Of a DNA stretch of 64,000 bases, positions 23,047-32,575 are shown one piece after another. Where the stretch lies: NCBI RefSeq assembly GCF_000516985.1, contig NW_006917092.1:4197925-4261924 (forward strand), given 5' to 3'. Below the pieces are notes generated by a model, which worked only from the letters and a program-made list of their open reading frames with translations, was not told where the DNA came from and made no database searches. The translations under genes and the position numbers were made by a program. Source of the stretch: Pestalotiopsis fici W106-1 (lineage: Eukaryota > Ascomycota > Sordariomycetes > Amphisphaeriales > Sporocadaceae). Within the stretch, counting starts at the first letter, position 1. Every line of letters begins with the position of its first letter.

Positions 23047-23533
23047 TGCTTTTAGAGGGAGAATGTGTCACTGCCTGCCGTTGATCGGCTGACCACGTGA
23101 TTGGTTATTGTTGGAAATTGTGGTGTTTATCAAAAGATAAGTCGCTAGACGCACAGAGATCTGCCTTTTTTTTTCTTTAGTGTCTCCACCACGGCCCCAA
23201 TCTTCTATAGAACTTGAATACATTGTGGCACCCTCAGGGTCGGTAGTTGATGGCAACCCAATGGAAGTCTACTTCTTTGATGCATCCAGTAGTTTTTTTT
23301 CTTTCTTAATCTGTGAAACTTTTGAATCAGTCTTACATCCAATACACTGGTTCTTTCATGTTGTCGAAGCCAACAACAACAACTTTTGATTATAGTATTC
23401 CAGAGAGGCACGTTGACACTGTTCTATCATGTTGTTGTAGCTGGAAGACCATTATACGATTTGATCATTCTATCTGTGGTTATAGCTTCATCTTGGTAGA
23501 TTGCTCATCTCGTTCAGCACCACATATCCTGTG
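23047..23533. other. intergenic, tRNA upstream flank
   Basis: Holds the 5' flank of the tRNA and the 3' flank of the DUF1907 gene. No gene recognised. Confidence 0.5.
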
Positions 23534-24484
23534 TCATGACACTGGCCGGTCAATCCGATAAATCATCTTCGCCGTGTTAAAATAAGCTTCATATTCGATA
23601 GCGTCAGCAGCTCCGGTACTTTCGTGATGGTAATGCCCTCCAGCATTCGTCCCATCGGCCGAGAAGCAGTGAGTATGCTCGATGCGTAGAGCCTTTGCAT
23701 TGTTCGGGTCTGCCGAGTGAAAGACAGACAAGCATACCATGGGCGAGTCAAAATCGTGGTAAGTTAGCCAGTCATCAACCTGCTGTCGATCCTTGAATGG
23801 CAATTGCTCCTCTGATGGGAATTCGGGCATGATATGATACAAGGCCTTTCCAGACTTGACGACGAATACACCTCCCAGACTAATGGTCTCTTCCACGCCG
23901 AATGCCGCAGCAAGACCTTGACGAATGCACTCGGTGAAACTCGTCTCGGATCCCTTGCGCCCTTTTGCCGTGATCTTCAAAATCGGCCCCGGTTGGCCCA
24001 GTGAGCCGTAGAGGTTGACCATTAAGCCGCAATCCGGAGATGGGCTTTTTTCAAGGGAGACGGCGTTGGTCTCTGGAACAATCCTCGCAAGGCGTGACTG
24101 GTTGGTGATATTCTCAATTTTGTCCTTCCAACTCAAGTTTGGTGCCAGCTCGCAGTTCTGGCCGACCACATGAAACGGACCAGCTCCTGCGCCGATGAGA
24201 CCTCCGCTGTGCGCACTCATCTCCATGGCCCGGGCGAGATCAGTCATGGACCAGGTAGAGTCGAGGCGGGGCTGCGGGAAGAGGTTTGGCTGTCCGCCGA
24301 CGTCTGAAATCTTCTCATCACCGCACAATCCTTCAGTGCACAGGTGGAATGGAGGCTGTCGAAGGTCCGGACAGTCGACAACACTGACGGTTGCATCCTC
24401 ATAGTTCTCGCGCAGCGGACCTCCAAGCTGCTCAGCCAGGTCATGAAGACTTGGCGGGGATAATGGGAACTTCTCGACGCGCAT
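23534..24484 (-). CDS. DUF1907 / C11orf54 (PTD012)-like zinc hydrolase
   Basis: Single 316-codon frame with full-length similarity, by eye, to the human C11orf54 (PTD012) family. It includes SAHSGGLIGAGAGPFHVVGQNCEL, here split as SAHSGGLIGAGAGPF and HVVGQNCEL, then LMVNLYGSLG, ECIRQGLAAAFG and the zinc site. Histidines H270, H272 and H284 keep the HxH-(11 residues)-H spacing of the family. Known members bind zinc and show ester-hydrolase activity on model substrates; the natural substrate is not settled. No signal peptide is visible, so a cytosolic or nuclear location is expected. Its neighbours on one side are a decayed reductase fragment and a phenolic acid decarboxylase, but no functional link is proven. 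Confidence 0.92.
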   Translation of the reverse strand: MRVEKFPLSPPSLHDLAEQLGGPLRENYEDATVSVVDCPDLRQPPFHLCTEGLCGDEKISDVGGQPNLFPQPRLDSTWSMTDLARAMEMSAHSGGLIGAGAGPFHVVGQNCELAPNLSWKDKIENITNQSRLARIVPETNAVSLEKSPSPDCGLMVNLYGSLGQPGPILKITAKGRKGSETSFTECIRQGLAAAFGVEETISLGGVFVVKSGKALYHIMPEFPSEEQLPFKDRQQVDDWLTYHDFDSPMVCLSVFHSADPNNAKALRIEHTHCFSADGTNAGGHYHHESTGAADAIEYEAYFNTAKMIYRIDRPVS

Positions 24485-24756
24485 ACTGAATGGAGATTTA
24501 GTCTGATAAGCCTTGTTGTTTGTGCGATTAGATACAATTTTGACCGGTCACCAAAGCTACAATGTTGTTTAGAGAATCATGCGTAAAGAAGTTGTTGCTA
24601 GGTGTATATTATTTCTGCTTCGTGTATGCTCATCGGTACTCTCTCCAATCAGTCTCCGCACGAGTCAACCCCCGCCAAATCATTGGTACAGGGAGATGCA
24701 TATAGGTGTCACTAGGCTGGTATCATTCAACTCAGTTCCCGGTTGGATACACTGGT

Positions 24757-24955
24757 TCAAAATACTAGATCTGAAAGTCGAACACGTGGTTGGACAAGCT
24801 CTGGGAGCTCTTCTTCGTAACAGAACTTCTGTAGGGACGGACTGCACTCCCAGGTAAAGAATGTTCCGGTCAATGCCGTCATCAGCAAAGCGCTTTTGGC
24901 AGAAATTCTTGAAGGGCGCGATGCCACTGCTTCTGGCGAACAAGGCAGAAGATGC
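24757..24955 (-). pseudogene. remnant of a ferredoxin-NADP+ reductase-type domain
   Basis: The minus strand reads LFARSSGIAPFKNFCQKR and then NILYLGVQS. After a frame change it continues SLQKFCYEEELPEL to a stop. This order (GxGIAPF, then a hydrophobic LxxG strand, then FxYxEEL) is the NADP-binding end of ferredoxin-reductase-like and diflavin reductase domains. No upstream flavin-binding part was found in 25009-25700. The broken frame and missing body mark it as a decayed fragment rather than a gene. The parent enzyme type (P450 reductase fusion, flavohaemoprotein or dioxygenase reductase) cannot be told. Confidence 0.6.
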
Positions 24956-25008
24956 AGACTAAGATCCGCAAAAACCCACCGATGCAAAATAATGAATGGC
25001 CATCTCAA

Positions 25009-25740
25009 ATAGAAATAAGGTCTAACAGAACAAAACTTTCTTGGCAGGGGTTCTTTTCATGTTTAATTGGAAAAACAAATCATGTTTGCCATGGATGAGT
25101 GAAAGGCACGCTGCTGGGAGGCACTGGTCCTCGGGCCATTCGCTTACGGAAAGCTCGGGTAGTAGGTTATGTTATTATAGAACTACAGCTTTGACCTTTC
25201 GAAGTGGAGTTTACAGGCAATTAGGGATATAGTAGCTTTTGATTTGGGGGCCGGCTGTATTGTGCAATCCCCTGCTTTCTCATGATGTCAGTCACGACTG
25301 AGGAGCCAGCACGGATCTTGTCAACCTTCAAGACGGCACAGGCTCGCATTGATAAATGATCTTGTGTGTTTAATCAAAGTGGTGCCGGGCATCACGGTAG
25401 CATGCCGGAATCACCTGCCGGGTGGCTTCTGGAACCTTTCTGCAAAAGCATCTAACGAGGGTGACGCCATTGATAGCGTTACAGGTGGATCGTTCGTAAC
25501 CAGCATGACATCACGAGCTTGCGAAACTTTACTTCATAGCATGAGAGATGGAAGGAGATATTAGAGTCGGACTGGCTTATATATAACTAAAGGTCTTGCT
25601 AAGAGAACGAACAAACTGTTTCCTGGCAATATTGATATTTCCACACATATCTCAATCACTTAGAAAATTGGCGGACGAACGCTTCGAAACTGTGGTCAGT
25701 GAGGTTCAACACAAAAAGAAAATTATATCAACAGTTCACG
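25009..25740. other. intergenic upstream of the decarboxylase
   Basis: Should contain the promoter of the phenolic acid decarboxylase; no TATA box assigned. No gene recognised apart from the reductase fragment on its left. Confidence 0.45.
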
Positions 25741-26268
25741 ATGCCGCTTGTTGGGTCCATATCAACCGACACCTTTGATGCCGATATCAAAGATCGGCAT
25801 CTGATATACTCGTATTCTGTACCAGCCTCGCAGACAGAGTCGGGCAAGCCTGAGAAATGGCGATACGAGATGTGGTTCTATAATTCTGACCGTATCGTCT
25901 ACGCCATCCACGGCGGTCCAATGGCCGGACGCAAGAACTACCAAGGGGCAACATATCAATGTATCCGGCCAGGAGAGCTCTGGCAGTGCAACTGGTTGGA
26001 GGAGACGGGGACCATGTGTAGTCTGGTTTATGACATCCCAAACAAGACTATTACAACTATGCTCGGTTTCTCAAAAGGTCACTGGGAGAATGCACACGAT
26101 GCGCACGGCAACAAGCGCAACAAGGACGACCTTGAGCGCTGGAGAGGTCTTGCAAAGATTGGATCGCAAAATGAACGCACCATGCTGTGCGAGCAGGCTG
26201 AGATTGAAGAGGATTTTAGAGGCAGGGGAGAATTGGAGCAGATTGAGATGGACTGGCCAGTCCTGTAG
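25741..26268 (+). CDS. phenolic acid decarboxylase (PAD) family
   Basis: A 175-codon frame. The ATG at 25741 is preferred over the in-frame one 14 codons upstream, because the upstream peptide is basic and unlike the family. The lipocalin-like PAD fold is suggested by matches to bacterial PAD: IYSYS (Y23, Y25), YEMWFYNSDRIVYAIHGGP, MAGR (R64) and NWLEETGT (E87). These correspond to the four catalytic positions Tyr, Tyr, Arg and Glu of Bacillus PAD, so activity is plausible. The family decarboxylates p-coumaric, ferulic and caffeic acids to vinylphenols in the cytosol, which detoxifies plant-derived phenolics. The usual YRIHSG is YAIHGG here, a change close to the active site that may alter specificity. 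It is transcribed towards the sugar-porter gene. Confidence 0.9.
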   Translation: MPLVGSISTDTFDADIKDRHLIYSYSVPASQTESGKPEKWRYEMWFYNSDRIVYAIHGGPMAGRKNYQGATYQCIRPGELWQCNWLEETGTMCSLVYDIPNKTITTMLGFSKGHWENAHDAHGNKRNKDDLERWRGLAKIGSQNERTMLCEQAEIEEDFRGRGELEQIEMDWPVL

Positions 26269-26746
26269 CGATGGCAGATGACGGTTGATTGTGCGTAGAG
26301 TATAGCAACAACGAAGTGGTGATGTCAAAATTGAAAAAAAAAAGAGAAAAAAATTAAATTGTTCATGTCAAGTTGACTTATCAACCATGATATTAAAGAC
26401 CAAACCTCCACTAGAAATTAAAAAAAAAATACGGAACCAATAAAGTCTCTACTATATCCATGATTTCTTATAAGCAATCTAGTGAAAGAAGTGCGGAAAA
26501 GGTAAAAGAAAATATTTGCGCGCTTCACACCATTGGAGACATGTTCTATGTAGCCATTGTTCTTTGCGCGCTCTTTTGTCCTTGTATGACATCCACCTCA
26601 AGTCTTGGCCATGTCCAAGTTGATTCTCGGAAATAACACGACTTGCCAGTACTTGAGCTAGATCCCAGGTCGCGAAGGGATACTTCATACATTATTCAAG
26701 TTCTGAGGAGATCGAGCTCACCAAAGTTCACCTGTTTCATTAGGAC
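26269..26746. other. intergenic between converging genes
   Basis: AT-rich, with A runs at 26334-26355 and 26420-26429. Holds the 3' flanks of both neighbours. No gene recognised. Confidence 0.5.
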
Positions 26747-28434
26747 TCAAGGATTTTTGGCCTTGATCTCAGTGTTCTTTTCTGCCGCAGCTGCATCCTT
26801 GAGATCAATAACCACATTATCTCCAAACCTGGCATTGATCTCTTCAAGGGTCAGGTTCTTAGTCTCTGGGAAGTAGAACATGATCACCAGAGTTGATACA
26901 AAGGTGACTGAGACAAATACCAGGTAAAACTTCCAGCCGATATTGTCGAGTGCAACGGATACTGGTGAACTGTACGCAATCGCATTGGCAAAAAAGGACG
27001 CGTATGCAATGGTAGACCCTTCGCTTCGCAAATGAGTCGGCCAGATTTCGGAGCCATAGACGTAGGCAGTACACTCAATGGTCGAGGTAAAGAAGGCTCC
27101 AAAAATAAAGTAAAACGCCACAGTGGCATTGATCCCGGGTAGGTCGTCGGTGTTCAGATAAGTCTTGATGAGCGCTGCCATCAGGCTCAGAATGATGGCC
27201 GAGCCGAAGCCACCGGCGACAAGCAATCTCACTCTTCCAACCCTGTCCATCAGGACAACGTTGAAACCACATCCAACAATGGCGCACACACACCATACTA
27301 CACCGAGACCTAGCTGCATAGTTGTACCAAAGCCAAGACCTAGGTGTGACTTTGTTAGTCTCGAAATTCATATACTGAGATGCATGACACTTACCTCCCA
27401 TCAGCACTGGGACCAGATTCGCAATGGCTGTAATGCCTGTTCCTTGACCCATGACCCAAAGTATGATGGAGCAAATGGCTCGCTTCCTTAGGTGTGGGGT
27501 TTTGAATATATGAATATAGCCCCTTGGCAGGCGGCTTTCTTCTTCGACTTGTGCCTGAATCTGTATGAACTCTGCGTGAGCCAGGGTTGCATCGGGGTCC
27601 GAGTGAGTTCGGTGAAGCATCTCCAGGATAGATCGGGCTTGATCGGGTTGGCCCTTTTGCATAAGCCAGCGAGGACTCTCGGGTAGGAAGTACAATGAGC
27701 AGAGATGAACTACAGCCGCCGCGGTGAGAACAACAAAGGTCAGCCGCCACTGGTAACCCGTCTCAACAAAACTGAAGATCAGGCCGCAGAGAGAACATAT
27801 GATATAGGCCAGTACAATTCCCACACCCTGCAATCCTACGAGTAGTCCTCGGGTACGAGGAGGTGCGACCTCGCTCATATAGACTGGGCTGTTGGCGATG
27901 ACCATGCCTGCACCAATGCCATTGAGCGTCCTCGAAAAGCAGAGCATGCCATAATTGACAGATCCAGTGAGTAGGGCACCAGACACGATGCAAATAATTG
28001 CGGCTGTCAGGTTGGCGATTTTGCGTCCAAATTTGTTCGAGACCGGAGCTTGAAGAACGGTGCCTATCGTAGCACCTGCGAGAAACCTGCAGAGAACATA
28101 CTTAGAGTGCTTGTCTAGAAATGGACATCACATATGTTCTAAAGACATACCCGCCAAAAAGTCCGTCAGTTCTTTGCAACGCGTCAGCGCCAGAGAGAAA
28201 GTCGGTAATGAAGCTGGGCTGTGCCAGGGTACCCGACATAGCATTGCCTGAAAAGCCGTACAGAAAACCACCCAATGCCGCGGTAACACATACGAGAACC
28301 GATTTGCGACTAGTCTCATGATGCACGACCTTGTGATTGGGAGTCATGTTTCCAGAGTTCGAACCTTGGGCTATTCCTTCATCTGCTAATGCTGCCGGTT
28401 CTTCAGAAGGAGCCGAGACTTTGTTGCTGGCCAT
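26747..28434 (-). CDS. MFS sugar porter (hexose/quinate-type transporter)
   Basis: Three exons on the minus strand: 28434-28151, 28086-27395 and 27339-26747, giving 522 aa. Sugar-porter motifs are all present: GGFLYGFSGNAMSG in TM1, NKFGRK in the TM2-TM3 loop, SEVAPPRTRGLLVG after TM4, PESPRWL after TM6, DRVGRV in the second half and the C-terminal PETKNLTLEEI signature. The N-terminal 45 residues are hydrophilic and cytosolic. The protein should be a twelve-TM plasma-membrane importer. Substrate (hexose, pentose, quinate or another polyol) is not predictable from these motifs. Both introns (64 and 55 nt) are canonical. It lies between the phenolic acid decarboxylase and an interrupted SDR gene. 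Confidence 0.95.
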
Positions 28435-29163
28435 TGTCGAAAAAAGTGCATGTGGGCAAACCAGCTAGGTTAAACAAATTAAAAACTGCTGAGAATTGAG
28501 GACATTGGCTGATGAGAGATAGAGGAAGGTCATTTAGATATCTGGCCTAGCAAGCACAGATATTGTCTTCTCTACCTGGGTCTGTTCCGTGGGTACAAAT
28601 ACCCAGAGGAGTTAAATGGCAAGAAATCTGACCATCTGCAGCAAAGCGTGGCAGATGCATCTTACACGCATTAGAATCAAAAGTAGGAGCGGGATTTTGT
28701 CGCCCTTGTCCTCGGCACTTGAAGATCGGAATATAGTCCTGTATGGCTTGAGCGTGCAGGTTGTGTAGCTCAGAGTCCAGATTGGCTTGCCCGGTCATCA
28801 TGCTGCATGGAGTATAGGGCAAAGGCTGACAAACATCTGATTATGCACATCAAATCAGAGTAATCCACTGTTTACAGCATAGGGAGAGAGTATATAAGTC
28901 AAGTGATACAAGATTTCACAGTGTCACACGAAATACCATTTCAAACACTGTGGCCCTCTACCGGGAGAAAAACATGATACAATCTAGGGTGACATTGAAT
29001 GCAATGCAAAGATGCAATTTGAGCCAATCAACTGGCCCTCGTCATCTCACCGAGCGACCATCTATCACTTTATCTTTTCTTTTATTTTCTCTTAGGTCTC
29101 ACATTGCACAAGGTATATGCAAACTACCGAAGGGTTCATACGTAGATCCAACCCCAATTGGAT
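28435..29163. other. intergenic, no gene recognised
   Basis: Should contain the promoter of the sugar porter on its left side. A 91-codon minus frame at 28547-28822 shows no motif. Confidence 0.5.
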
Positions 29164-30605
29164 TTAGTAACTAAAGGACAACCCGCCATTGCAACTGATC
29201 AGACTGCCAGTACACCAACCAGAGTCTGGACTGCATAGAGTAGCCACCATCTGGGCAATTTCATGCGCGTAAGCACCACGTCCGCCCAATCGCTTGCCCA
29301 GTTCCTGCACCTCAGCACTGTCGGACTCTCTGATCGGCGCCAGCGGCGTCAGGGGATTCCAGAGAGCGAGTGCCCTCTTGATCTCTTCGGATGATGACAG
29401 ATACACTTTCAGTGACTTGTGTTAGCAAGCTTTTTCTCCGGTAGGTGAGTGAGTTATAATGGTCTCTTTTGAGCATCTTCGGTTGAGGCTACTGCAGTAT
29501 CCCTTTAAGCACGGGTTGCAGTCCCTTTTTGATACGTACCGAATTTCTACGTTTTGAACCAATTATAATACCAGATTATCTGGCCAAGTCAGACTAAGCT
29601 CTAAAAAGGCTTAGCTAGCTGTAAGTATAAGCAACGCGTCGAATAGAATCAATTAAACAACTGTGCGCAGCTGGCAAGGCATTATTTGGTAGAAAAACGC
29701 GAAAAAACGCGGGGCTAATTCTATTGAGTACAAAGGACGAAATATTCCTTACTTGATCCGGTATTTTAACTGGTTGAAAAAGTGGAATTTCGGTACGTAT
29801 CGAAAAGGGACTGCAACCCGTGCTTAAAGGGATAGCACCATACAGGGCGATGTTTGCTCGTGGGACAACTGAGAGAAGGTCAGGATTTAACATGGAAAGT
29901 TGCATACTATCAGTCATGACGGGACCCGGGTTGATCGTATTGACCGTGGCGCGCTCCGCCAATTCTCGGCACCAAATGCGAGCCATTGCCTCCAGTGCGG
30001 CTTTTGTTCCCGAGTAGAGAGTCGTGTTGGGTGTCCCTATTTTTGGATTGACACTGGACATCATAACGATCCTGCCAGATCTGTCCGTTGGCAGGTATGG
30101 GAGACATGCCGCCGTGAGCAGCGTGGGCCCCAAGACATTGACGGCGTAAATGTGATGGAACTCATCCTCGACGACCTCTTCGATACCTCCCAAGTAGAGA
30201 ACGGCTGCATTGTGAATAAGAATGTCGATTTGTACCTTGCCAGTTTCTGGGTTTGCAAAGTGCTTTTCCGCAGCTCTGATGATGAGGTCACACTGGTCTT
30301 TTTTGCTAATGTCAGCTCTTACTGGGATGGCCTTGATGTTGTAGTCTTTCTCAAGCCGATGACCTAAATCAGTTGCTGGGTCGTCCGAAGACTCCGTCAC
30401 ATAGTTGATGATGACGTTTGAGCCTCTGCTTGCCAGATCCTCTGCAATAGCTGCTCCGATGCCTTCAGATGGTGAGCTGGTCAGTGCGGACCAGGTGCAT
30501 TGCTAATATCATATCAAACTCACTTCGAGCAGAGCCAGTGATGATCGCCAGCTTTCCTTCATGAACTCGCGGGCGCAGAGACTGGTTGAGGGGAGAGCCA
30601 GACAT
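29164..30605 (-). pseudogene. short-chain dehydrogenase/reductase interrupted by a MITE
   Basis: Exon 1 (30605-30524) and exon 2 (from 30462) join to give the NAD(P) motif TGSARSIGAA, then HNAAVLYLGG, the catalytic serine region MMSSVNP and YSGTK (YxxxK), NTINPGPV and finally NIALYGA. At 29832 the frame enters an inserted MITE, runs through it and stops at 29615. The normal SDR tail (a frame from about 29406 to 29164 ending GSLISCNGGLSFSY) lies on the far side of the element. Without the insertion, the frame followed by a GTAGCC donor beside the insertion point and an ACAAG acceptor near 29418 would join the two parts in frame. The present allele therefore probably makes an SDR with a foreign C-terminus or none. 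Classical SDRs need the C-terminal part for substrate binding, so loss of function is likely. Coding remains otherwise look undamaged, suggesting a recent insertion. Confidence 0.85.
29500..29832. mobile_element. 333-bp MITE with 77-bp terminal inverted repeats and TA target duplication
   Basis: The ends 29500-29576 and 29756-29832 are inverted copies. The first 44 positions match except one, and similarity continues with scattered mismatches to about 77 nt. Each end starts TCCCTTTAAGCACGGG. A TA dinucleotide flanks both ends (29498-29499 and 29833-29834), the target-site mark of Tc1/mariner/pogo elements. The 180-bp centre encodes no transposase, so the element is non-autonomous and needs an enzyme from elsewhere in the genome. 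It lies within the coding end of an SDR gene. Confidence 0.93.
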
Positions 30606-31718
30606 CTCGAGTGCTTGCAGGTTGGTCGAGTCCTACACTTTTGCTGCTTGGAGTCAAAAATTCTTGTAAACTATCTCACTTCTTCTTGCCAGCTCGGTCC
30701 CATCTAATGCCTTCACCGGCCAAGTCCCTTTCTTTTTTTTCTCTTTCCTCCCTCTCCAAGGCAATCCATAATATTCTAGCTAAGTACCTAGCTGATCTTT
30801 GTCAAGAAACGAACATGATGACGATTCGTCAGTCATCACTTATCATCAACATACTATGCACTAGAAGCCCCGTTATTAGTGCAGAGATACCTTGCAGTAT
30901 ATGTACAATCCCTTCTATACTACCCTAGCGATATCCACTGAGAAGCGTCAAGTGTTTAGATAGATATGGAACTTGACTGCGTTCGAATTCTTGACATCTG
31001 ACGGTGAAGTATTCATGCTCGTTGCCTATTGGGTAGCCCAGTCTTGCTTTATGTAACTCCTCGCATATTGTTTCCCACTCTGCTGCCACTTACATACTAC
31101 AGCAGCTTGCAGCTTGCACACAGCCCTTGATCAACGTGCAGCTGGAATTGATACCATTTAAAACCCACAGGCCGGGCCGAAGGAAAAGATCAACAGCCAA
31201 CAGGGTTTCCCCTTACCATCATATCAGGGTACAACTGGCTTCAGTTCTAGTAGTCTCGGGTTTATTTCCCACAAACGGAAAAGCACCTCCACATTCGTTC
31301 ATCAGCGATATGCGGGCACTCCCGGTTCGGCAATCCACAGCCCCTCCCACCCACTCTTCAACGGTCACTATCAGTGGNNNNNNNNNNNNNNNNNNNNNNN
31401 NNNNNNNNNNNNNNNNNNNNNNNNNNNNNNNNNNNNNNNNNNNNNNNNNNNNNNNNNNNNNNNNNNNNNNNNNNNNNTTCAATGTTCAGGTCAATATGCC
31501 AAATCTTTCAATCAAGAGGCTTCTTCTGCCCATTACTCTCGGGCTTCTTGTCTTGTATTGACAATCTGAGGAGAAATCGGTTCATCATCAAAAGATATGG
31601 CTGCGTTGACCAACATTTTCTGACACATATACTACTTCATATACTCGGATCACTACGTGTGAAATAATAACACCATATTGATAAGCTGTGAAATCTTCCC
31701 AGTACGCAGGCCATCTAT
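30606..31718. other. intergenic with assembly gap
   Basis: Holds the SDR 5' flank on the left. Apart from the run of N, about 1 kb shows no recognisable gene; the plus frame at 31127-31561 only spans the gap. Confidence 0.5.
31378..31477. other. assembly gap (100 N)
   Basis: Exactly 100 undetermined bases, the usual placeholder for a gap of unknown size. Sequence order across it is not guaranteed. Confidence 0.99.
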
Positions 31719-32575
31719 CTACATGGCCATGAAACCACCATCAATCGTGAGGCAAGAGCCTGTTACAAAGGACGATGCATCTGAGCATAGCCAAAGTGAG
31801 CCTTGTGCTATCTCGTGTGGTTGGCCAAACCGATGCAAGTGACTCGCAGTTTTTGCGAATTCTTCCTCGGTGGTCCCCATGGTCTCTAGGGCGGCAGCTG
31901 ACATATCCGACTAAATACAAAAGAGCGTTTAGCAAGAAACATCACAAGAGCACAGCAATTTAACAGCAGTCAACTCACATAGATCGCGCCGGGAGCGATT
32001 GCGTTGATTCGAATGCCCTTTGGGCCCCCCTCGGATGAAGCGTGCTTGGTGAGCCCAATCAAGGCATGCTTTGTTGACGTGTATGCTGGCATTCTGGGTT
32101 GAGGTCTGAATGCATTGATGGAAGCGATATTGACAATTGACCCCTTGGTCCCTGCCTTGATCATTTCCCTCATTTCGTATTTGCAGCAAAGCGCCGTCCC
32201 CGTGAGATTAATGCCAACAAGCCGGCTCCAGTAGTCCTCATCGAGGTCAATGAGCGGCGTGCTGTCCGGCGTCAAGGCAGCGTTGTTGACCGCGCAGTCC
32301 AATGCGCCGTACTTGTCTACCGTCTGGGAGACGAGGCTTTGAACTTGCTCAGACTTTGAGATATCCGTCTGGATGAATGTCACGTCGCCGAACTTGGAAA
32401 GCTCCGCCGCTGCCGCTTCACCTTTGTCGGCCTGAACATCAGCAATCACGACCTTGGCTCCAGCCTTGAGGAATACCTGGGCGGTCGCTTTGCCCATACC
32501 CTGAGCGCCTCCAGTGATCAATGCTACTTTCCCCTGAAGAACAGGATAGACTGGAAACTCGGCGACTTTGGGCAT
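31719..32575 (-). CDS. classical short-chain dehydrogenase/reductase
   Basis: Two exons on the minus strand, 32575-31979 and 31910-31719, give 262 aa, a standard SDR length. Motifs: cofactor site TGGAQGMG (TGxxxGxG), an aspartate at the end of the second strand (IADVQADKG) favouring NAD(H), NNAA, the catalytic serine in [13 protein letters not shown] (YxxxK), NAIAPGAIY, and the C-terminal [13 protein letters not shown]. The 68-nt intron has GTGAGT and TTTAG borders and falls just after the conserved PG motif. The substrate is not predictable; family members reduce keto groups or oxidise alcohols of many small molecules. It lies in the same orientation as the disrupted SDR and the sugar porter, but an assembly gap separates them. 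Confidence 0.94.

Noticed and set aside
31127..31561. Open frame spanning the N run
   Set aside because: It exists only because undetermined bases contain no stop codon.
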